DNA from: Roseateles asaccharophilus | GTDB lineage: Bacteria > Pseudomonadota > Gammaproteobacteria > Burkholderiales > Burkholderiaceae_C | NCBI RefSeq assembly: GCF_004362405.1 | Contig: NZ_SNXE01000005.1 | Span: 202,000 to 265,999 of the forward strand | Reading direction: 5' to 3' | Length of the DNA stretch: 64,000 bases | Shown: piece after piece, positions 17,786 through 25,871 of the stretch | How positions within the stretch are numbered: the stretch's first letter is position 1 | Layout of the letters: each line of letters begins with the position of its first letter | The notes under the pieces: model-generated | The model's database searches: none | Told to the model about the DNA's origin: nothing | The model's input: only the letters and a program-made list of their open reading frames with translations | Position numbers and translations under genes: made by a program

Positions 17786-19615
17786 TCACTTCACCCACTC
17801 GCCGCGCACCGCGCCGACTTCGCGGGCCGCAGGCACAGTTGCCGCCTGTTCGTCTTCGTCGTCATAGCTGGGCAGGACAACCGAGTTCGGCAGATTGACG
17901 AACACGACCTTGATGCTGTCCCCGGCGATGCGGGCCTGGCCCTTGGCAGAGCCGGTCAGTCGCAACAGCGCGTCCTTCCAGCCGCCGCGTGCCCAGGCAG
18001 TGCCCTGGAACAGTTGACGCACGCCCAGGTGGTGCTGGGACGAGGCCACGGCCAGCGTCCAGCGCCCGGTGTCGGTATCCATGATGGTGCGCACGCCCAG
18101 CATCTCCAACTGAGTCTCAATCGGCCGGCGTGCGGCCTTGTCGCCCTTGAGAGCGGCCAGCAGGCGGACGGCATCGCGGATACGCACATGGCTCTTGACC
18201 TTCGCGCCGTCCTTCTCGGCGTGCAGGACGAACTTCCGGTCGAACAGCACGTTCAGGCAGGCTTCGCTGGGAGACTCCTTCTCGTCCGCCTTGGTCTCGC
18301 TCAATCCGAACTCGGCAATGAGCGCGGCCAGAGCATGCCGCGCCGGCATCGCGTCGTGTTTGAGCGCGATGTAGCCGGCCAGCATCGGGCTGAACGTGTC
18401 CGCCATTCGGTCCGTGTGCCCGATGTCTTGCAGCATCTGATGCACGGCCGCTCGCGCATCGCGCAGCAATTGTTGACGTTGCACCAGCAGCCGGCGAGCG
18501 CGGGCGCCAAGCTCTCGCGCCAGGTCGCCGTTCAGGTTGTTGAGCAGAGGGCTCTTCGGCTGGCCCGCTCGGTCCTTGCGGACCAGCGACAGGCGAACCG
18601 AGCGGCTTTCCAGCGCGTCGTCGAGTTCGGGCAGGTTGATGCCGCACATGGCGACACCCGCCGGCGGGTTGAGGTAGCGCAGGACTCCACCGTAGACGCG
18701 CGTGAACTTGCCTTTGCCCGGCGCCTTTGTGAAGCCGCTGTTGAACACCTCGGCCAGCTTGTCCATCTGCGACTTGCTGACCTTCAGGGGCTCGAACTCA
18801 TCGCAAATCATCGCCTTGGAACTCTCTTGAACGGCGTTCAGGGCTTGGGCCACGGTGGGAACGCCGTCACGTCGCACGGCCTGCTGGCCCAGCAGTGCCG
18901 TTTGCAGGTCAGCCCAGGTGGTCTTGCCCGCGCCCTTCTCGGCGGTCACGATGAGGCTGGGGCTGTTCGGAAGAACCGCACCCATCGCCGCGCTGGCGTA
19001 CCAGCCCATCGAAGCCTTCGCGCCCCAGGCCTGTTCGAACCCGAAGGACTCGAAGGTCGCTTCCAGCAGATGAATGTCGGCTACCGTGGCGCACGGCGTG
19101 TCGGGCTCGAAGCCGATGCTCGGCCCCGAGACATACACGCGCGAATGGCTGGGCGTCGTGTCGATGGGGGCGCCGCTCTCGTCGTAGACCGCGTTGCCGT
19201 AGTTGACGACCAGGCGTTCGCCGTCCAGATACAGCCCGGGGCCGCGAACGGCCTCGGGCTTTGCCAGCCCGAAGGCGTCGCACTCGTGGCGGATTTTGTC
19301 GGCCAGGATATCCGCTGCGAAGCTGCGCTTCTTGGTCTTGGGGTCGGTGACGCTGAAGTGCTCGCGGCAGTAGGCCACGCCGAGCTTGGCGAACAGGGTG
19401 GCCTCGTCGAGCTGCTTAGCGCCGAGGTCAACAATCTGGCCGGTCTTGCGCGACAGGATTCGATAGCTGCCGTCGAGGTTGAAGCCGGCGACATCGAACC
19501 CGCCTTCGTGGCGGGCAATCTCGGCGACGGAGTAGGTGAAATTGGTGCTGTTGGGTTCGGACTTGGCGGCCTTGTTGCCATTGCCGAACAGGACGGACAG
19601 AACGTTGTTTTGCAT
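17786..19615 (-). CDS. Large P-loop ATPase, putative element replication helicase-like protein
   Basis: 609 aa. A central ATPase shows Walker A (VTAEKGAGKTTWADLQTALLG) and Walker B (KAMICDEFEP), followed by a sensor-like segment ending GVAMCGINLPELDDALESRSVRLSL. This architecture resembles D5/DUF927-type helicases found in plasmids and integrative elements, but no primase motif is evident. The C-terminal part has a basic region and a wHTH-like stretch (RPIETQLEMLGVRTIMD). No clear Shine-Dalgarno precedes the ATG at 19615. A specific role in replication is inference from fold and context. Confidence 0.6.
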   Translation of the reverse strand: MQNNVLSVLFGNGNKAAKSEPNSTNFTYSVAEIARHEGGFDVAGFNLDGSYRILSRKTGQIVDLGAKQLDEATLFAKLGVAYCREHFSVTDPKTKKRSFAADILADKIRHECDAFGLAKPEAVRGPGLYLDGERLVVNYGNAVYDESGAPIDTTPSHSRVYVSGPSIGFEPDTPCATVADIHLLEATFESFGFEQAWGAKASMGWYASAAMGAVLPNSPSLIVTAEKGAGKTTWADLQTALLGQQAVRRDGVPTVAQALNAVQESSKAMICDEFEPLKVSKSQMDKLAEVFNSGFTKAPGKGKFTRVYGGVLRYLNPPAGVAMCGINLPELDDALESRSVRLSLVRKDRAGQPKSPLLNNLNGDLARELGARARRLLVQRQQLLRDARAAVHQMLQDIGHTDRMADTFSPMLAGYIALKHDAMPARHALAALIAEFGLSETKADEKESPSEACLNVLFDRKFVLHAEKDGAKVKSHVRIRDAVRLLAALKGDKAARRPIETQLEMLGVRTIMDTDTGRWTLAVASSQHHLGVRQLFQGTAWARGGWKDALLRLTGSAKGQARIAGDSIKVVFVNLPNSVVLPSYDDEDEQAATVPAAREVGAVRGEWVK

Positions 19616-19667
19616 TTGGTATTCGTTTTTTTGTGCCAGGAGCCCTTTGGCTGCTGGCGAGTAGACG

Positions 19668-19689
19668 AAAAAAAAGCGCCTCGTGGCGC
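19668..19689 (-). terminator. Rho-independent terminator-like hairpin in the ATPase gene leader
   Basis: On the minus strand GCGCC-ACGA-GGCGC is followed by eight T residues. It lies between the 109-aa gene and the ATPase gene, 53 bp before the ATPase ATG, so it could end transcription of the upstream gene or act as an attenuator. Confidence 0.6.
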
Positions 19690-19757
19690 ATGTTGGCTGT
19701 CGGCATCAGGTCGCCAGAGCAGCAATTACTGTGTCAATGAACCGGTAGCGCGGTGTC

Positions 19758-20087
19758 TCAATGCTGTGCTTCGCACGTCTCCAGCAGAGTCCACCGGCAC
19801 GTGTTCATCATCGAAAATTCGAGGTAGTCCTCAATTTCCTCGGCAAAGAGCTCGAAGACGCTTTCCACTTGGTCGGCGGTCAGCTTGCCGTCACCGGGCA
19901 GCAATGCGTCGCCGACGGCAGTCGCCGTACCTGACCTGACTCGGTCGATTAGGTCGAATTCCTCGTCGTTGCCATGTGCGACCGTCTCAGGCTGAACACT
20001 GGCCAACAGGGCAGGGGAGAGCTTATAAATAATTTGCAGGACAGCAAAAATAGTGGGGTCCTGCATCATTTGAACTTTGCTTTTCAT
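19758..20087 (-). CDS. Small acidic hypothetical protein
   Basis: 109 aa, strongly acidic in its C-terminal half (DQVESVFELFAEEIEDYLEF) with no recognisable domain, signal peptide or membrane segment. The ATG at 20087 has no clear Shine-Dalgarno; an internal ATG (codon 7) is an alternative. Codon use fits a real gene better than the other frames here. It is upstream of the ATPase gene on the same strand, separated by a terminator-like hairpin. Confidence 0.5.
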   Translation of the reverse strand: MKSKVQMMQDPTIFAVLQIIYKLSPALLASVQPETVAHGNDEEFDLIDRVRSGTATAVGDALLPGDGKLTADQVESVFELFAEEIEDYLEFSMMNTCRWTLLETCEAQH

Positions 20088-20232
20088 TTTTGAATAGGTA
20101 ATGCGAACTGTCTTGACCTATCGCCAACAGTTCGATGAATTTGGTATGGAGGGGGGCGGCGCCAGCCCCGGGCGAGGCGGAAACTATTCCAACGCGTCGA
20201 CCCCGAGACATGCCGTAAGGCGCAAAATGTTA

Positions 20233-20284
20233 AAGAGCACGACAACCGCGCACCACCGGTAAGGTGGGGGTCCGTCGTGCTCTT
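20233..20284. repeat. Nested inverted repeat / hairpin
   Basis: Perfect 11-bp arms AAGAGCACGAC (20233-20243) and GTCGTGCTCTT (20274-20284) enclose a second 5-bp stem CCACC/GGTGG (20253-20257 with 20263-20267). No T-tract follows immediately, so a simple terminator is not the only reading. Confidence 0.65.
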
Positions 20285-20871
20285 GCGCTGAGTTTTATTG
20301 CGCTGATGGATAGTTCGTTTACGCCATGCTGAAACTCTAGCAGGACTTTTGCGGTCCGGCCAAACGGCGTGCGTGAAGAAGTTCACGCGCCGCTGGCCAA
20401 CCGTTCTGTGCGACCGCCTTCCAGACGCCACTGGGGAGACGGTCGACGCAGACGCTGCTATCGTCAATAAGGGGGCACGATGCATCTTCACACACAAGGG
20501 GACACGCACTCCTGTGAACTGGGTGCCCGCGCGCCCTGATGCCGCCCCGGGCCCGCTCAAATAGTCGTAGGCAGTCGCGACCGTCGAGCATCATGGGTGT
20601 GGCGTGCCGACAAGGCAGCGCGCGTCTTATCCACCGGCTTGGGCTGAACGCCTTGCGTTAGGAAGGATGCCAGTCAGCTGTGCTCACCGAGGCTGCGATG
20701 AGCTGTGCACTGCTCCCACTTCAAGCGAGTCCGTTGGCGCTGCTCTCGCGACTGTTTGGGGGAGGGGCTGCGGCACGCTAGGGAACGTGCCGACCGGTGT
20801 GGCTAGGTGCGCCTTGAATTGCTGCGGCTGCTAGCCTTGCCCCAATCTTGCGGCGTGGTCCAGCACGCAGA

Positions 20872-20890
20872 TTGACAAAGCGGGCCGCTT
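20872..20890 (+). promoter_or_regulatory. Candidate regulated promoter of the restriction operon
   Basis: A perfect -35 hexamer TTGACA (20872-20877) is followed directly by the palindrome AAGCGG-G-CCGCTT (20878-20890) inside the -35/-10 spacer, a place where repressors commonly bind. The -10 region (near CAATAG) is weak. The operon start codon is about 70 bp further on. Confidence 0.4.
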
Positions 20891-20958
20891 CGACAATAGC
20901 AAATCCAAGGTAAGCTTGGGGGCGCTAGCTTGGTCGATATTGAACGGGAGCAAGAGCT

Positions 20959-22788
20959 TTGCCGAAATACTTCAGCATTCCTCAAATAAAAGCCGCTGTA
21001 GAGCACTTAAGCGCCTTTGACAGCAAATGGGTAATTCCACCACTGGTGTTCGCCTCGAATCAGGTCGACTTGGCACCAGAGTACAAGCCTCTGAATGTTC
21101 TTGGAAGTCCTGACGTCTATCTTGACAACTTCTTTTCTGGTGCACTGATTGGCTTGCAGATGCGGAGCGGGGGGAACTCCCTTCGTCCGAAATTCAGCGA
21201 GCTTCAAAGTAAAGGCAAAGTGCTTGACTCAACCGGAATTCCCATACCAGGTGCTGACTATCTGGTGCATCAAAAAGTTGTTCTGTGGGGAAGCGGATAT
21301 TCTAGGAACGGCTACGAGGCGATGATTAATCGTGGTCAGCTGGAAAAGCAGCCGAATACAAGAAGTTCATTCCGACTTACTGCCGCTTTTCAACCGGCGT
21401 TCGAGGCTGGTTTGCCTGTCAGCTTTAGATTTGAAATGCTGCTTATCTGGCTATTTGCATTCCGCGAAATTCCTGATGCAGTCAATTCGTGGTCAGAGCT
21501 CTGGGGGAATTTTAAGACGACATTCCTTGGTGGTAACGATTTCCCCTTGGCGTATCGCGGCCGATTTTCGCTACAGAACCCAGCTCTGCCTTGGCCAGTG
21601 GACTTCCTTGCGCAGCGACCTACAAATCTAGATTATCAACGGGCACTAATACCAAGCGTCGTTGTTGAGCCGCTTGATGTGAATTTCTGGCAACGGATTC
21701 GAGTCGCGCTGGAAACTGAGATTCAACGTGGATATGAGGGGCTCTCCGCACAAGAACGAACGGAGCTCTCCCGGTTGGTGGTGAGTGGGCTTTCCGGTAC
21801 TAAGCGTGTCTTCTTGCTCGGCGACCCCGGGACGGGAAAATCGACCTTGGCGAGGATAGTGAAAATGGCCTTCAACCAAGAGTTGGAGGCCACTCGTTTC
21901 TTTTGTATTGAATCTGAAATTACTGATAAGTCGACTGAAAGTACCTTGGTCGGGTTTACTGGGCTTGACGGCGGTTGGATTCCTGGGGTGCTTACTGCGG
22001 AGATTGATGGGCGTTCGTTGCTAAATGCCGAAGAAAGGTTGAGTGATGCTTCAGTCCGCAACCAAGTAAACTTGATAATTCTCGACGAGGCCAATCGAAA
22101 AGATATCGAAGTGTTACTGGCCCGACTCCAGACTTCCTTAGACTCTCTTTCGACAGACCCTAGAGACGATTCATCGAAAATATCGATTGGACGAGATGGT
22201 TTGCGTTACGTGTCCCCATTCACATACATCGTCATGACGGGGAATAGTCCGAAAGATGACGAGGGGCGAGTTGAGCAATCGCGGCCATTTAAACGTCGCC
22301 CATCTCTCATACGAATAACGAATCCGCTCGCAAAAGCTATATCAGGCATGAATGTGTCTGAGTTCTCAACGGTTTCCCAACGAATTTGGGAGCGGTGTGC
22401 GTCTGACTCGCAAGGATTTAGTAGAAGCGCCGATATTGTCGCCGCGCTTCATAGTGAAGTTGCCGCGATGACAGTTCTTCATTCGATATTGTGCTGCATG
22501 AACACGTTCGGGTTGGGTGTGTCATACGGGCTACTAAGAAAACTATGTGTTCTCATTGGAAACGAATGGGCCCTCGGGGCGGCTTCGTTTTCGGATGCTG
22601 TCGATGGGGCTTTGTGCGGGGGGATTTCGGCGCTGACCGGCGTAAGGACGACCGTCGATGGTGCTAGCTTGCGTGCTGCCCTCTTACAGGTGGCTAACCT
22701 GCAGGCGGCATTTCCCCGGTTCTATGATTTCGTGTCTGGCACGCTCGCCGAGACATCAGAATACGGCACTGTAGTACCGCACTTCTAA
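20959..22788 (+). CDS. McrB-like AAA+ ATPase, restriction/defence subunit
   Basis: 609 aa. TTG start preceded by GGGAGCAAG. The N-terminal 270 residues are not recognised and may be a DNA-reading domain. The AAA+ core has Walker A GDPGTGKS (residues 288-295), Walker B LIILDEANR (372-380), a sensor-1 strand VMTGNSP (425-431) and an arginine-rich segment FKRRPSLIRI. DEANR with that spacing is McrB/MoxR-like; the McrB guanine-specificity motif MNTAD is not evident, so nucleotide preference is open. Directly upstream of a PD-(D/E)XK nuclease gene (13 bp), as in LlaJI- and McrBC-type systems. Lower GC than the host genes. Confidence 0.72.
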   Translation: MPKYFSIPQIKAAVEHLSAFDSKWVIPPLVFASNQVDLAPEYKPLNVLGSPDVYLDNFFSGALIGLQMRSGGNSLRPKFSELQSKGKVLDSTGIPIPGADYLVHQKVVLWGSGYSRNGYEAMINRGQLEKQPNTRSSFRLTAAFQPAFEAGLPVSFRFEMLLIWLFAFREIPDAVNSWSELWGNFKTTFLGGNDFPLAYRGRFSLQNPALPWPVDFLAQRPTNLDYQRALIPSVVVEPLDVNFWQRIRVALETEIQRGYEGLSAQERTELSRLVVSGLSGTKRVFLLGDPGTGKSTLARIVKMAFNQELEATRFFCIESEITDKSTESTLVGFTGLDGGWIPGVLTAEIDGRSLLNAEERLSDASVRNQVNLIILDEANRKDIEVLLARLQTSLDSLSTDPRDDSSKISIGRDGLRYVSPFTYIVMTGNSPKDDEGRVEQSRPFKRRPSLIRITNPLAKAISGMNVSEFSTVSQRIWERCASDSQGFSRSADIVAALHSEVAAMTVLHSILCCMNTFGLGVSYGLLRKLCVLIGNEWALGAASFSDAVDGALCGGISALTGVRTTVDGASLRAALLQVANLQAAFPRFYDFVSGTLAETSEYGTVVPHF

Positions 22789-22801
22789 TCCGCCTTTCCG
22801 C

Positions 22802-24421
22802 ATGTCGTCCGTTTCAGTTTTAGTAACGCTGCGAGAAGTTTCGACAGGAAAGATTGTTTCCGAAGTCGGTAAGTTTGGCTTGCGTAGAATTTTCGAAAGG
22901 GATGCTCTCGTACCAATTCACTTGACACTCAGGGCTTCGAATGTACTCTTGCATTTCAAGCTGGTTGGTATTGCGGGGAAAAGTTCGATTCTCTTCATAA
23001 GGGACGGGCACGCAAGCGAGGCAATTAATACCTCTGAAGAAGCAGTAGTTAGCCAGTTTTTACTTGAAGATGATATAGAGCGCCATACTTTGGTGATAAC
23101 GGTTGGGGCTAGACTTAGTCTCAGCTTCGATGTCAGTCTGCATGCGTATAGGACTTGGACAAAGGAGCGGGCCGCATATGTCTCCGCACCCAAGTGGAAC
23201 GAGCTTGAGCTCGCTCTTGCCGCAGAAACATATCTTCGTGGGCGGCCAAAGAATTCTCGGAATCGGGCAACATTCGACAGCAGGCAAATGAGACTGGTCG
23301 ATGAGCCTGGTCTATCGCACGCTCAGCGCCTGATGCTTCTGCATGACGAACTTGTGAAGGGCCTCGGTCTGTTGGCTCAAACCAATGCGGCCGATTTGGT
23401 TCACGATTACGGCATTCTTGAAGACGTCGATATCGACATCGAGGAAACATTAGAGTTTCTTCGCTCTCACCCCAGCATATTGCGGGAGTCCTGTAATGGA
23501 CCAGTCATTTTCCGAGGTGCTCGCTATACGCCCGCGAAAGTTCTGCCGAGGGCGGAGCTAAGCCGGCGATTAGACCTCAGCGTTCCGCTGCATGTATTGG
23601 CGCAAGCTAGAGAAGCGCTGAGCCAAGATAAAGTGCTTGGATTAGCGAGTGTATTAGTCCGGGAATTATCGCAGTCGCTGATGCGATTTTCAGCAACTGG
23701 CCAAACGGCAAGCGCTGAAAAAATATCGTCTTGGTTTGCAAAGACTCCAAATACCCTAGTTGCCCGCGCTCTTAAAACCAACGTTTTCCGTATCTGGTGG
23801 TTGTGTTTAAGATTGACTTCTGTGAGCGACGCGACAACCTTGACGTCGAGGGTGTTGCGGGATGGCTTTCGGGACTTCGACTTGTTTGAATGGGCCGTGT
23901 TGCATGGAGTAGCTGAGGCCTTGAGTCTAGGAGCGCCAAGACCAAATCTGCATGAAGCAAAAATTCGATGCGGCGACTCGACGGTAATAAATCCCAATGC
24001 TTCCGGGGGTGCCCAGCTGGTTTCAGAATTGCTCCCTGGCTGGCGAGATTCAACAAGCTTCAAATCAAACTTTAGGCCCGACTTGGTTATCAACTATTAT
24101 CAGCGTGCCGCTATTCCCGTAGATGCAAAATTTCGTGTTGCAGATGGATTTCTTGACCCGTGCAGCGCTGGTAGCCTGAAGGAAGTACAGGCTTACTTGA
24201 ATGAATTTGGGTCATGCGGTGCCTTGATAGTCGTCCCGCTAATCCCAGCATCGCTGGATGGCAGCGGCTCTGGTGCAGTGAGGGTCGCAGGAGATATCTT
24301 CGGGCGAGAATATCGAGTTTGGATACTGGAGTACTCGCCCGCGCTCCCTGGTTTCAGCGATAACTTGTTTAGAGCGTTAGAAGATATCGCCCAGTTATCA
24401 GATTTCTACTCGGCGCCATGA
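22802..24421 (+). CDS. DUF2357/McrC-like PD-(D/E)XK nuclease
   Basis: 539 aa. The C-terminal nuclease core reads FRPDLVI (Asp427) then IPVDAKFR (Asp441-x-Lys443) and LKEVQAYLNEFG (460-471), the arrangement of PD-(D/E)XK enzymes; Glu363 (LFEWAVLHG) may be the helix-1 acid. The N-terminal half is beta-rich with no certain match but resembles the DUF2357 proteins that partner McrB-like ATPases. Inferred role: DNA-cleaving subunit loaded or translocated by the AAA+ partner. Its last 16 bp overlap tail-to-tail with the methyltransferase gene. Confidence 0.7.
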   Translation: MSSVSVLVTLREVSTGKIVSEVGKFGLRRIFERDALVPIHLTLRASNVLLHFKLVGIAGKSSILFIRDGHASEAINTSEEAVVSQFLLEDDIERHTLVITVGARLSLSFDVSLHAYRTWTKERAAYVSAPKWNELELALAAETYLRGRPKNSRNRATFDSRQMRLVDEPGLSHAQRLMLLHDELVKGLGLLAQTNAADLVHDYGILEDVDIDIEETLEFLRSHPSILRESCNGPVIFRGARYTPAKVLPRAELSRRLDLSVPLHVLAQAREALSQDKVLGLASVLVRELSQSLMRFSATGQTASAEKISSWFAKTPNTLVARALKTNVFRIWWLCLRLTSVSDATTLTSRVLRDGFRDFDLFEWAVLHGVAEALSLGAPRPNLHEAKIRCGDSTVINPNASGGAQLVSELLPGWRDSTSFKSNFRPDLVINYYQRAAIPVDAKFRVADGFLDPCSAGSLKEVQAYLNEFGSCGALIVVPLIPASLDGSGSGAVRVAGDIFGREYRVWILEYSPALPGFSDNLFRALEDIAQLSDFYSAP

Positions 24422-25515
24422 GACTTTTCCGGTGATTGCCGCGTTCCCGGCTTTCTAAAGTTCATCTTGTTCCCAGGCCACTGCTCCCAAGATTTTGGTT
24501 CGTCCCGAAGTGCTGTAAAGAAAGACTCTTCCTGAATTGACGTTGCGCCGGATTTGGTCAGAAATTGCTGCACCTGTTGTAGATACATTGAGCTCATGTC
24601 AATCCCGACCGCATGCCTACCCAGGCGCAGAGCAGTGTCAACGGTAGTTCCGCTTCCGACGAAGGGGTCAAGCACCTTTCCGCCAACTGGCGATGCGGCC
24701 TCGACGCAGCGTTTTACCAATTCACTGGGAAACGCCGCATTGTGGTCGATGCGTACATTTCGTTCAATCGGGATATTCCAGACGTCTTCCTCCGGCAGCG
24801 CCGACCGGTCGAAGCTGTAGAAACGACTCTTCGTGAACATGAATAGATGTTCATACTGCCGGTGAGGACGGTCTCTTGCAGTCGGTTCGGAGAATGCGTT
24901 GCATCTGTTCCAGATGATGTCGCTGCGAAGTGTCCAGCCCCTGCTTTGCATTTCAAACGCGAGCTTCCAGGGCACACCAATCATGCTTTTCTTCGGAATA
25001 TCCCAGCCGCTCTTGTCCACCGCGCGGAGCTTTTTTCTCATAAATTGACGAGAACTGCAGCGCGGGTCCTGTCCGTGTGGCTGTCCGTTTCCAGAGTAGA
25101 AAGTATCACCGATATTAAGGAAGAACACCCCCTCTGGGTGCAACGTGCGTTTGACTTCATCAAAGATGTTAGCCAATGCATTTACGTACTCGACGAGTTC
25201 GTCCTCGTGACCAATTTGCCCCTCGTATCCATAGTCCCTAGCCCAGAAATATGGGGGCGAGGTAACCGCGACATTGAACACGTCGCTGGGGAGTGTTTTC
25301 AACACCGAGAGAGAGTCACCGAGCAAGAGTGAGGCCTTCGCGCCATCACGTTCGCAGAAGAACTTAGGCGGCACAAGCGCCTTGGCCTTGGCCCCCAGGC
25401 CCTTCTTTGCCGGCGCCGCCGAATGTGTCGTCACAGACCCTTTGCCGGTACCGGTTTCGTAGTCGATGTGCTCGGTTGTCGTGAGGCTCATGCTCGGCTG
25501 CTCTGTCTGATGCAT
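24406..25515 (-). CDS. DNA methyltransferase, TSPPY class (N4-cytosine or N6-adenine)
   Basis: 369 aa from the ATG at 25515, chosen for GTGGAG seven bases upstream. Motif IV TSPPY is at residues 85-89 and the SAM-binding motif DPFVGSGTT at 283-291, so motif order is catalytic first, SAM site last (beta-class, PF01555). SPPY is commoner in N4-cytosine enzymes, but adenine cannot be excluded. The central region (about 140-280) would hold the target-recognition domain. It faces the McrB/McrC-like genes and overlaps the nuclease gene by 16 bp, so it is probably the protective modification arm of that system. Confidence 0.85.
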   Translation of the reverse strand: MHQTEQPSMSLTTTEHIDYETGTGKGSVTTHSAAPAKKGLGAKAKALVPPKFFCERDGAKASLLLGDSLSVLKTLPSDVFNVAVTSPPYFWARDYGYEGQIGHEDELVEYVNALANIFDEVKRTLHPEGVFFLNIGDTFYSGNGQPHGQDPRCSSRQFMRKKLRAVDKSGWDIPKKSMIGVPWKLAFEMQSRGWTLRSDIIWNRCNAFSEPTARDRPHRQYEHLFMFTKSRFYSFDRSALPEEDVWNIPIERNVRIDHNAAFPSELVKRCVEAASPVGGKVLDPFVGSGTTVDTALRLGRHAVGIDMSSMYLQQVQQFLTKSGATSIQEESFFTALRDEPKSWEQWPGNKMNFRKPGTRQSPEKSHGAE

Positions 25516-25607
25516 TGTCTGACTCCACACTGTGCCTGAAAGGGCGCCAAAGGGGAGGACTTGCGTAATAATAGCACTATGATGAATCAAAAAGCAAGTG
25601 TTGACAA

Positions 25608-25627
25608 ATCAAAACGGGTGTTTTGAT
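25608..25627. promoter_or_regulatory. Palindrome over the start of the ParC-like gene
   Basis: ATCAAAAC-GGGT-GTTTTGAT, perfect 8-bp arms, ends on the second base of the ATG at 25626. A TTGACA hexamer (25601-25606) lies just before it. The site is in the divergent spacer with the methyltransferase gene and could be an operator for one or both; on the minus strand TATTAT around 25570 is a possible -10 for the methyltransferase. Confidence 0.5.
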
Positions 25628-25871
25628 GGAAAAAGTAGTCTTAAAGGAGCTTGTGTCGGCTGGGGCTGTGATTTCCGTAACAGCTCGCGGAGTGCCCGGC
25701 GGGTACGTGCTCGTGGTCAACACTGAGGCAGGGGAGCGTTTGTTGTCGTTGCAGCGGGGGCAGACCCGTGTCTTCAGCAAATTGGAAACCGTCGCCAGCT
25801 TCCTTCACGACATTGGGCTCACACGCTTTTCTGTCGACACAGGGTCATGGGCTCCCCTTGGCCTGGTCTGA
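25626..25871 (+). CDS. ParC-like small partition-associated protein
   Basis: 81 aa. The sequence MEKVVLKELVSAGAVISV, then VPGGYVLVVNTEAGERLLSLQRG, then FSKLETVASFLHDIGLTRFSVD resembles the small ParC family of partition-associated proteins common on plasmids and integrative elements of proteobacteria. ATG at 25626 (a TTG lies one codon upstream). No ParA or ParB gene is present here, so its function in this element is uncertain. Divergent from the methyltransferase gene. Confidence 0.6.
   Translation: MEKVVLKELVSAGAVISVTARGVPGGYVLVVNTEAGERLLSLQRGQTRVFSKLETVASFLHDIGLTRFSVDTGSWAPLGLV

Larger units (their letters stand above)
20088..20958. other. Non-coding island spacer of about 870 bp with a large hairpin
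   Basis: No convincing gene on either strand; the longer open frames have no domain or start signal. It divides the minus-strand ATPase group from the plus-strand restriction operon and contains the nested hairpin at 20233-20284 and the promoter-like palindrome at 20872-20890. It could hold an origin or small RNA, which the sequence alone does not establish. Confidence 0.5.

Noticed and set aside
20084-20560. Minus-strand frame of 158 codons in the island spacer
   Set aside because: No ribosome binding site, no domain, and Arg/Ser-rich composition of a random GC-rich frame.
20959-24421. Plain McrBC type IV system cutting methylated DNA
   Set aside because: Possible, but the tightly linked, overlapping methyltransferase and missing MNTAD motif favour a restriction-modification unit.
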